From: Gammaproteobacteria bacterium
GTDB lineage: Bacteria; Pseudomonadota; Gammaproteobacteria; UBA6429; Thiohalophilaceae
Reading direction: 5' to 3'
Length of the DNA: 39,845 bases
Assembly (NCBI GenBank): GCA_026197095.1
Contig: JAPHTF010000076.1
Coordinates: forward strand, 1-39,845
In this document: piece by piece, positions 33,412 to 39,845 of the stretch
Position numbering within the stretch: the first letter of the stretch is position 1
Layout: every line of letters starts with the position of its first letter
Position numbers and translations under genes: made by a program
The notes under the pieces: generated by a model
Seen by the model: only the letters and a program-made list of their open reading frames with translations
What the model was told of the DNA's origin: nothing
Databases searched by the model: none

Positions 33412-34887
33412 ATGTCGGTTGATACAAGTAAGCTAAATCTATTCTCATTTAGTGGAAAAATGCGCATTCTGCATTTGAGCTGGATTGCTTTTTTTATCAG
33501 CTTTTTTGTCTGGTTCAACCATGCCCCACTATTAGGCATGATGCGTGAATCATTAGGTCTAAGTGACCAACAGATAAAAACCTTATTAATCCTTAATGTC
33601 GCTTTAACCATCCCCGCACGGATTATTGTTGGTATGTTGGTAGATGCCTTTGGGCCTCGCCGCATATATTCGATGTTGCTATTTGTTTCCAGTTTTCTTT
33701 GCTTTGGCTTTGCTATGGCAGACGATTTTGAACAACTCGCCTTAATGCGATTTTTGCTTGGTTTTGTGGGTGCGGGTTTTGTTATTGGTATTCGTATGAT
33801 TGGTGAGTGGTTCCCGGCTAAACAAACCGGACTTGCGCAAGGCATCTACGGTGGCTGGGGTAACTTTGGTTCTGCCGGTGCTGCTGTGATTTTACCGACA
33901 GTTGCGCTTATGTATGGCGGTGATGATGGTTGGCGCTGGGCTGTCGGTACTACAGGTGTTATTTCTCTTGTTTACTCGGCAATTTACTTTTTCAGTGTCA
34001 GTGATACTCCCAAAGGTTCAACCTACTTTAAACCAAAGAAAAATGGTGCATTAGAAATCAGCAGCACATTTGATTTCTTTTTATATTTAATCATGAATAT
34101 TCCCTTATTTGCTGCATTAGCTGTATTAACCTGGAAACTCAGCCCTGCTAATTTAGGTATGTTAAGTTCAGGTGTGACCATGATGATTTATATCATCCTG
34201 GGCAGCTTGTATGCATTCCAGACAATTCGTATTTATCAAATTAATAAACATGTTTTCACTGAAACTATCCCCGAGATTGATCGTTATAAATTTAAACAAG
34301 TTGCATTACTTGATCTCTCATACATGGTGACATTTGGATCAGAGCTCGCCGTTGTTTCAATTTTACCATTATTCTTTATGGACACTTTTCATCTATCCGC
34401 AATTCAGGCTGGTTTAGTTGCTTCTGTTTTTGCAGGGCTAAATTTAATCATGCGCCCGGCAGGTGGCTGGATTAGTGATAAGTATGGACGTAAATCTTCA
34501 CTTGCATTACTCATGTTGGGAACGGGCATCGGTTATTACCTTTTAAGCTTAATTACGAGCGAATGGAGTATTTCTCTGGCTGTTGCAGTTGTGATATTTA
34601 GTTCACTATTTGTGAATGCTGGCAATGGCGCCGTGTTTGCTATCGTACCTTTGGTTAAACGTCGTATGACTGGACAAATTGCAGGCATGGCAGGTGCTTA
34701 CGGTAATGTTGGTGCAGTAACATTCTTAACAGTACTCTCATTTGTCGCTACCGATATCTTCTTTATGGTGATAGCAGCCTTTGCCGTTATTGTATTTATC
34801 TTAATTGTATTATTTCTTGAAAATCCCAAAGATCAAATGGCTGAGGTGTTACCTGATGGTACAGTTCAAATGATTGAAGTAGACTAA
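33412..34887 (+). CDS. Nitrate/nitrite transporter of the MFS NNP family
   Basis: A 491-residue membrane protein with about 12 transmembrane helices. NNP features are visible: FSFSGKMRILHLSWIAFFISFFVWFNHAPL at the start, the nitrate-signature glycine-rich helix GIYGGWGNFGSAGAA (about 144-158), and a second one, GMAGAYGNVGAVTFL (about 424-438), plus SDKYGRKSS. There is a central hydrophilic linker (about 195-215 and 265-290). It belongs with nasA/narK-type uptake proteins; assimilatory use is suggested by its sigma-54/NtrC control and the linked nrt-nir-nas operon. GGAG stands 14 bp before the ATG and AAAGG closer. It is followed by the phosphatase/kinase gene. Confidence 0.93.
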   Translation: MSVDTSKLNLFSFSGKMRILHLSWIAFFISFFVWFNHAPLLGMMRESLGLSDQQIKTLLILNVALTIPARIIVGMLVDAFGPRRIYSMLLFVSSFLCFGFAMADDFEQLALMRFLLGFVGAGFVIGIRMIGEWFPAKQTGLAQGIYGGWGNFGSAGAAVILPTVALMYGGDDGWRWAVGTTGVISLVYSAIYFFSVSDTPKGSTYFKPKKNGALEISSTFDFFLYLIMNIPLFAALAVLTWKLSPANLGMLSSGVTMMIYIILGSLYAFQTIRIYQINKHVFTETIPEIDRYKFKQVALLDLSYMVTFGSELAVVSILPLFFMDTFHLSAIQAGLVASVFAGLNLIMRPAGGWISDKYGRKSSLALLMLGTGIGYYLLSLITSEWSISLAVAVVIFSSLFVNAGNGAVFAIVPLVKRRMTGQIAGMAGAYGNVGAVTFLTVLSFVATDIFFMVIAAFAVIVFILIVLFLENPKDQMAEVLPDGTVQMIEVD

Positions 34888-34933
34888 TTCATATATAAAA
34901 ATATAATCGAATTTTGATTATTGCTAACACAGT

Positions 34934-34972
34934 AAAGACAATGCCGTTATACTTTAACGACATTGTCTTTTC
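34934..34972 (+). terminator. Hairpin between narK and the phosphatase/kinase gene
   Basis: AAAGACAATG (34934-34943) and CATTGTCTTT (34961-34970) with an inner CGTTA/TAACG helix and one C-A mismatch, loop TACTT, then TC. The 3' T-run is short (four T counting the stem end), so termination is likely partial and the downstream gene may be expressed by read-through. Confidence 0.7.
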
Positions 34973-34986
34973 AAAAAAGCGAACAA

Positions 34987-36696
34987 ATGCCAACATCATT
35001 AGAAATCAAGCATGCTCATTACAGTATTGCAGGAATTAAAGCGCAAAACGAAGACTCCTGTGGAGTTGTTATACCTGATGAACCTTTATTAAAAACTAAA
35101 GGTATCGCTGTTGTTATTGCAGATGGTATGAGTGCGAGCGATGATGGAAAGCTTGCTTCAGAAAGCTGTGTTAAGAGTTTTTTAAGTGACTACTTTAGTA
35201 CACCGGAAACATGGTCAGTTAAAAGTTCTGGTCAAAAAATATTAGCGGCCTCAAACCGATGGCTACATGGACAGGGGCAACGTAAATACCAGAGCCACCA
35301 GGGCATGGTCACAACATTAAGTGCGTTAGTTTTTAAATCAAATACAGCCTATATATTCCATGTAGGAGATACACGAATATATCGCTTACGTAACAACGAT
35401 CTTGAACAATTAACTAATGATCATCGCTTTACTGTAAGTAAAGAAAAAAGTTATTTATCCAGGGCGCTGGGGATAGATCTTCATGTAGATATTGATTATA
35501 AAAAATTAGCGGTAGAAACCGGTGATATATATATCCAGCTGACTGATGGTGTATATGACTTTATCACTGACCAGAAAATTAAAGATCTTGTTTCAGATAA
35601 TAAAGCCAGCCTGGAAACTGCAAGTCAGGCCATTGTTGAAATGGCGGTAAATAATAAAAGTGATGATAATCTAACCTGCCAGCTGGTAAAAGTCACACGG
35701 TTACCAAAAGAAAATGAAAATGAGTTCTACGATAAACTCACAGAGCTCCCCTTCCCGCCAACGTTAGAACCTGGCTTAATACTTGATGGCTATAAAGTCA
35801 TACGACATTTGTTTTCAAATAAACGCACCGAAGTCTATTTAGTTCAAGATACTGAAACAAATGAAAATATCGTCATGAAGGCACCCTCTGTAAACTATCA
35901 GGATGATCCGGAATACATTAACCAGTTTTTACATGAGGAATGGGCCGGTCGCAGAATCAATAACCCGCATGTATTAAAAATATTAGAAACAACGCGTAAA
36001 CGGACGGCCTTATATTATATTACTGAGTACATCGAGGGTTGCTCTTTAAGACAGTGGCTTGATGATAATCCTCGTCCTTCATTAAACCAGGTTCGCACAT
36101 TTAGTAAACAAATTGAACGCGGTTTACGTGCATTTCATCGGCTCGAAATGATCCATCAGGATTTAAAACCTGAAAATATTTTAATTGATAAGAACGAAAC
36201 ATTAAAAATTATAGACTTTGGTTCTGCTAAAATAGCGGGAATTGAAGAAATTTACCTGCCCATTGAAGTCAACAATATACTGGGTACGATTGATTACACG
36301 GCTCCTGAATACCATATTGGTGATTCAGGCAGTAATCGTTCTGACATCTATTCACTAGGTGTCATTGTTTATGAAATGCTTACCGGTCACCTTCCATATG
36401 GTAAGGATATGACCGCAAGAAATATTAAGCGCGCAAGATACATCTCACTCAAACGCTATAATCCTGAAATACCTGTCTGGGTTGACAAAGCTATTGAAAA
36501 AGCAGTACATATTAATCCAGAAAATCGTTTCAGTATTTTATCTGAATTCACCTATGCACTAAACAAACCTGATTCTTCACTAGTCAATTCTGATTATGTT
36601 CCGTTAATAAAACGTGATCCTGTTCGAAGTTGGCAAATTATTAGCTTTATACTTTTATTAATTAATATAATATTGATTTATAAATTAAATATATAA
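34987..36696 (+). CDS. Membrane-anchored PP2C phosphatase / Ser-Thr kinase fusion
   Basis: A 569-residue protein. Residues about 8-235 are a PP2C phosphatase with its metal motifs (QNEDSCGV, VIADGMSAS, HVGDTRIYRL, LTDGVYDFI, KSDDNLTC). Residues about 255-535 are a Hanks-type kinase: lysine in NIVMKAPS, HQDLKPENILID catalytic loop, KIIDFGSAK (DFG) and GTIDYTAPEY. The glycine loop (GYKVIRHLFSNKRTEVYLV) lacks the usual GxGxxG. A C-terminal transmembrane helix (WQIISFILLLINIILIYKL) anchors it. The ATG 34987 is chosen over a TTG 24 bp upstream that lies in the terminator hairpin. It follows narK by about 100 bp; homologues sit beside nitrate assimilation genes in Pseudomonas. Target unknown. Confidence 0.92.
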   Translation: MPTSLEIKHAHYSIAGIKAQNEDSCGVVIPDEPLLKTKGIAVVIADGMSASDDGKLASESCVKSFLSDYFSTPETWSVKSSGQKILAASNRWLHGQGQRKYQSHQGMVTTLSALVFKSNTAYIFHVGDTRIYRLRNNDLEQLTNDHRFTVSKEKSYLSRALGIDLHVDIDYKKLAVETGDIYIQLTDGVYDFITDQKIKDLVSDNKASLETASQAIVEMAVNNKSDDNLTCQLVKVTRLPKENENEFYDKLTELPFPPTLEPGLILDGYKVIRHLFSNKRTEVYLVQDTETNENIVMKAPSVNYQDDPEYINQFLHEEWAGRRINNPHVLKILETTRKRTALYYITEYIEGCSLRQWLDDNPRPSLNQVRTFSKQIERGLRAFHRLEMIHQDLKPENILIDKNETLKIIDFGSAKIAGIEEIYLPIEVNNILGTIDYTAPEYHIGDSGSNRSDIYSLGVIVYEMLTGHLPYGKDMTARNIKRARYISLKRYNPEIPVWVDKAIEKAVHINPENRFSILSEFTYALNKPDSSLVNSDYVPLIKRDPVRSWQIISFILLLINIILIYKLNI

Positions 36697-36723
36697 TTAA
36701 GAAAAAATCAGATCTTCATATAT

Positions 36724-37377
36724 ATGGAATATACCCCTCCTCCCCATATTGCGTTAGATATTTATTATAAAGATGAATATCTACTCGTCATAAACAAACC
36801 CAGTGGTTTATTGTCAGTGCCGGGTCGGGGGGAAGATAAACAAGATTGTTTGATCTCGCGTGTTCAGTCTGAATACCCTGATAGCCTAATCGTACACCGA
36901 CTAGATATGTCGACATCCGGATTAATGCTACTGGCCCGAGGTAAAGAACTTGAACGTTCGCTAAGTATTTTATTTCAAAACAGAGAAATTAATAAAAAAT
37001 ACATCGCTGTTGTTGATGGTAAAATTATGGCTAATTCCGGCGTTGTAGATTTGCCTTTAATTACTGACTGGCCAAACAGACCAAAACAGAAAGTGGATTT
37101 TGAAACTGGAAAATCCTCTATAACAAGTTATCGAAGATTATCTTTTAATAAAAACAATAATACATCTCGGCTTGAATTAGTTCCATTTACAGGACGAACT
37201 CATCAACTTCGCGTGCATCTGATGTCCATTAATAATGCGATTTTAGGTGATGAGCTTTACGCTAATAAAGATGCAAGAGAAAAGGCCGCAAGATTATTGC
37301 TACATGCCAGTTATCTATCCTTTCAACACCCTGTTACTGGTGAATTTATTGAAATTAAGTCAGAACCGGAGTTTTAG
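36724..37377 (+). CDS. rluA: RluA-family pseudouridine synthase
   Basis: A 217-residue synthase converting uridine to pseudouridine in 23S rRNA and/or tRNA. The catalytic motif HRLDMSTSGLMLLAR (about 59-73; Asp in RLD) is intact, with KPSGLLSVPGRG near the start and FTGRTHQLRVHLMSINNAILGDELY towards the end. It lacks the N-terminal S4 domain of RluC/D; length and motifs match RluA. It lies 27 bp after the phosphatase/kinase gene and convergent with the EAL-HDOD gene (stops overlap). Confidence 0.9.
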   Translation: MEYTPPPHIALDIYYKDEYLLVINKPSGLLSVPGRGEDKQDCLISRVQSEYPDSLIVHRLDMSTSGLMLLARGKELERSLSILFQNREINKKYIAVVDGKIMANSGVVDLPLITDWPNRPKQKVDFETGKSSITSYRRLSFNKNNNTSRLELVPFTGRTHQLRVHLMSINNAILGDELYANKDAREKAARLLLHASYLSFQHPVTGEFIEIKSEPEF

Positions 37378-38585
37378 TTTTCTAACTTTAACATGGCCGT
37401 TGTTGAATCAGCCCATTCAACTGCTTCTATATAAGCATCAAAATATGGCTGAACATTATCAATGTCGACAATCAATTCGTCCCAACCACCCTGTTCATAA
37501 CGAATAACATTATGAAGAATTTTTCCTTTTTTGCCTTTGTAATCGAGTAAAGCTATTTTTACAGGGGAAGATAATGCAAGATCATCCAGGAGATCAACCA
37601 GTGGAATATCCATCAAGGCATCAAGCAGAGACATCAAACCAATAGTGAACATTTCTCCGGCTTTATCCTCTTCTAATGACTCACACATCCTTGCTCTTAC
37701 TAACGCTGAAATTAACAATGCTTCTGGTTTTCCTTCATTGAGTTGCATCATTAAAATTAACATTGCCCATTTTCTAATAGTATCGCCACCAACTAAAGCT
37801 AATGCTTCCTTTATAGTGCTGATTTCCTGGCGGTGACCAAATGCTGCACTATTAACGTAACGCAATAATTTATAAGTTAGTGTGGCATCATGCGCAACTG
37901 CTTTTTCAATTTCAGCAAACTCGAAATCAGGATTATTTAATTCTTTAATTAAATTAAGAACAACCAGTTTATTTGCAGGAATATTTTTATGACTGATTAC
38001 CTGGGGAATACAAAAATAAAATCCCTGGTAAAAATCAAAATTTTGTTGCTTACAAAAATCATACATTTCAGGTGTTTCAACTTTCTCTGCTATTATTTTC
38101 CCATTAAAGTTCTTTAACTTTCTTAGCTTCTTTAATTCCCGAATAACTCTATTTTCACCAAGCTCAATAATATCAAGCTTTACATAATCAGCTAATTCCA
38201 ATAATTCATCGTATTCAGGTGAATACATAAAGTCATCCAGAGCTATTTTATAGCCAAGCTTTTTAAGCCTGCGTACCCCGGCAATAACTTCTTTTGAAGG
38301 TTGTATTTCTTCAAGAATCTCAAGAACGGTATGTTTTTCATACATCGGTATTAGTGATTCATCGAGTATAAAGTCTTCAGTAATATTGATAAAAGCGGAT
38401 GAGCTCCCTACTAAACTGTCAAAACCTATCTCTAAAAAGCTGTTCAGTATCACCTGAGACGAGGCAATTTTCCCATCATCAAAGGAGGCAACATTGATCG
38501 CCGATGCACGGTATAATAATTCATAACCAATGAGTTGATCATCATTGTCATAAATAGGTTGTCTGGCTATAAAGGTATTTTCCAT
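37374..38585 (-). CDS. EAL-HDOD signalling protein
   Basis: A 403-residue protein: an EAL-type domain (about 1-195) followed by HDOD (about 200-390). The EAL domain keeps most of the catalytic-type residues: ELLYR, FINITE, LEILEE, LDDF, VKLDII, AEKVET and YQGFYF; but the loop after LDDF is MYSPEY instead of the usual GTG-containing loop 6, so phosphodiesterase activity is uncertain, and many proteins of this class are inactive c-di-GMP effectors. HDOD carries LLRYVNSAAFGHRQEISTIKEALALVGGD. Its stop overlaps the rluA stop by 4 bp. Stands alone. Confidence 0.93.
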   Translation of the reverse strand: MENTFIARQPIYDNDDQLIGYELLYRASAINVASFDDGKIASSQVILNSFLEIGFDSLVGSSSAFINITEDFILDESLIPMYEKHTVLEILEEIQPSKEVIAGVRRLKKLGYKIALDDFMYSPEYDELLELADYVKLDIIELGENRVIRELKKLRKLKNFNGKIIAEKVETPEMYDFCKQQNFDFYQGFYFCIPQVISHKNIPANKLVVLNLIKELNNPDFEFAEIEKAVAHDATLTYKLLRYVNSAAFGHRQEISTIKEALALVGGDTIRKWAMLILMMQLNEGKPEALLISALVRARMCESLEEDKAGEMFTIGLMSLLDALMDIPLVDLLDDLALSSPVKIALLDYKGKKGKILHNVIRYEQGGWDELIVDIDNVQPYFDAYIEAVEWADSTTAMLKLEN

Positions 38586-38591
38586 TATTAT

Positions 38592-39770
38592 TTACAGTCC
38601 CTTTTCAATATCTGCTTTAATATCATCAATTGATTCTAAACCAACTGAGACTCGTATCAAACCATCACTTATACCTGCTTGTTGCCGTTCTTCATCTGTT
38701 AAACGTCCATGTGTTGTTGTTGCCGGGTGAGTGATGGTTGATTTTGCATCACCTAAATTTGCAGTAATTGATAACAATTTAGTTGAGTCGATTAATTTCC
38801 AGGCCGCATCCTTACCACCTTTCACTTCAAATGATAAAACACCACTACCTGCGAATTGCTGCTGACTGGCTAATTCATACTGTGGATGTGATTCCAGGCC
38901 AGAGTAAAAAACCTGATTTACATTTTTATGCTGTTGCAAAAACCTGGCTAATTCCAGTGCATTTGCACTGTGTGCTTTCATTCTCAGTGATAACGTTTCC
39001 AAACCTTTTAGAAAAATCCATGCATTAAAAGGACTAAGGGTAGGACCTGCTGTTCTTAAAAATCCAAATACCGTTTCGCCCACAAGCTCTTTATTTCCTA
39101 CAACCGCACCACCCACTGCCCGGCCCTGACCATCGATGTATTTTGTTGCGGAGTGAATAACAATATCAGCCCCTAGCTTTAGTGGCTGCTGCAGAATCGG
39201 TGTACACAAACAATTATCAACGACCAGTAAACAATCATTTTCATGAGCGAGATCAGCGAGTGCATTTAAATCAGCAACTTCTGTTAATGGGTTAGACGGT
39301 GTTTCTAAAAATAATATTTTAGTTTCAGGACGAATGGCCTTTTTCCAAGCATCAAGTTCGGTTAAGTCTACAAAGCTCGTCTCTACTCCAAAAGGTTGTA
39401 AATACTTATTAAATAAAACGACCGTCGTTCCAAAAATTGAACGTGATGAAACAATGTGATCACCTGCTTTTAACAACGCAATGCATGTACTTAAAATTGC
39501 AGACATACCTGATGCCGTTGCCACACAGCTGTCTCCACCTTCTAAAGCCGCGAGACGTTGTTCGAATGTGCGTACTGTTGGATTGGTAAATCGCGAATAA
39601 ATATTACCCGGACTTTCACCTTTAAAGCGTGCTGCAGCTTCCGCTGCACTCGGAAACACATAGCTTGATGTAGGGAAAATAGGTTCACTATGTTCCCCCT
39701 CTGCAGTGCGCACTTGTCCTGCACGCACCGCTAATGTTTCAAGTGCCCAGTTTTCATCAAAATCAGACAT
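38592..39770 (-). CDS. metZ: O-succinylhomoserine sulfhydrylase
   Basis: A PLP enzyme forming homocysteine from O-succinylhomoserine and sulfide in the direct sulfhydrylation route to methionine. About 392 residues of the Cys/Met metabolism fold: PTSSYVFPSAAEAA, NIYSRFTNPTVRTFEQRLAALEGG, VVDNCLCTPILQQPLKLGADI, and the PLP lysine in HSATKYIDGQGR. The length and TSSYVF-type start favour MetZ over cystathionine gamma-synthase, which keeps similar motifs. ATG 39770 (MSDFDENW) is chosen since GGAG precedes it by 7 bp; an upstream in-frame ATG at 39830 adds 20 unlikely residues. It is at the window's right edge. Confidence 0.93.
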   Translation of the reverse strand: MSDFDENWALETLAVRAGQVRTAEGEHSEPIFPTSSYVFPSAAEAAARFKGESPGNIYSRFTNPTVRTFEQRLAALEGGDSCVATASGMSAILSTCIALLKAGDHIVSSRSIFGTTVVLFNKYLQPFGVETSFVDLTELDAWKKAIRPETKILFLETPSNPLTEVADLNALADLAHENDCLLVVDNCLCTPILQQPLKLGADIVIHSATKYIDGQGRAVGGAVVGNKELVGETVFGFLRTAGPTLSPFNAWIFLKGLETLSLRMKAHSANALELARFLQQHKNVNQVFYSGLESHPQYELASQQQFAGSGVLSFEVKGGKDAAWKLIDSTKLLSITANLGDAKSTITHPATTTHGRLTDEERQQAGISDGLIRVSVGLESIDDIKADIEKGL

Positions 39771-39845
39771 TACTATCTCCAAAATAATCAATTTTTTAAT
39801 TAAGCTAATAAAACAGGGCTGACCCGGCATAAAAGTTATCAGAAA

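Noticed and set aside
33387-33845. Minus-strand 152-codon ORF opposite narK
   Set aside because: Shadow of the narK reading frame; its sequence is rich in S/P/K without domain features and it overlaps the narK leader.
34903-34921. ANTAR-type hairpin before the narK-kinase terminator
   Set aside because: ATAATC/GATTAT has a 7-nt loop (GAATTTT) and does not overlap the terminator stem; no second hairpin is found.
1-39845. CRISPR array, IS element or rRNA operon
   Set aside because: No regularly spaced direct repeats, transposase ORF or rRNA sequence was seen on either strand.

Overview
The window looks like a chromosomal segment of an AT-rich gammaproteobacterium. The lapA-lapB-pyrF order, metZ, an RluA-type synthase, the pseudopilin and the Cys-poor DsrC/TusE relative all fit that class; the family cannot be fixed from sequence alone. 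Almost everything is chromosomal core or niche metabolism. There is no prophage, IS element or CRISPR array, but intergenic spaces carry several dispersed palindromic repeats.

Layout. 1-3.8 kb: an EPS-associated MarR-like regulator, then (minus strand) a class II aldolase/short-chain dehydrogenase fusion followed by mtnA, which suggests a 5'-methylthioadenosine or 5'-deoxyadenosine salvage branch. 4.0-4.6 kb: a ParE/RelE-type toxin-antitoxin pair between two near-identical direct repeats. 4.7-8.1 kb: uvrB and an aspartate aminotransferase, divergent. 8.1-9.7 kb: repeat-rich space with an orphan FimT/GspH pseudopilin and tRNA-Asn, whose 3' end is duplicated 159 bp downstream. 9.7-17.4 kb: lapA-lapB-pyrF, a ComEA-like HhH protein, galU, an ABC-class ATPase, a TraB/GumN protein, a DUF2784 membrane protein and a GST.

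17.4-28.7 kb is the centrepiece: a minus-strand nitrate assimilation operon, nrtA-nrtB-nrtD-nirB-nirD-(DsrC-like)-nasA, preceded by a single-domain globin and nasT. The sequence shows a layered control circuit. There are sigma-54 (-24/-12) promoters upstream of nrtA, nasT and the unlinked-strand narK gene (33.4 kb), with NtrC-type palindromes at nasT and narK. The nrtA leader carries a two-hairpin ANTAR target (hexaloops with A1 and G4), the second hairpin overlapping an intrinsic terminator. A second, less canonical copy of this arrangement lies between nasT and the globin gene. NasT (ANTAR response regulator) is present, but its usual sensor NasS is not in the window. Intercistronic hairpins (nrtA/nrtB, nrtD/nirB, nirB/nirD) probably adjust relative expression.

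28.9-39.8 kb: a TRIC-type channel, a PQQ sugar dehydrogenase, a GFA-like protein and msrA; DUF1456 and S4 proteins; a glycine-zipper lipoprotein; narK followed by a membrane-anchored PP2C phosphatase/Ser-Thr kinase fusion and an RluA-type synthase; an EAL-HDOD protein; and metZ.

The proposed working model: under nitrogen limitation NtrC~P and sigma-54 fire nrtA, nasT and narK. Nitrate or nitrite then licenses NasT to melt the nrtA terminator. Nitrate enters by NrtABD and NarK, and is reduced by NasA and NirBD to ammonium. The globin, the cysteine-less DsrC-like protein and the kinase/phosphatase are accessory parts with undetermined roles.
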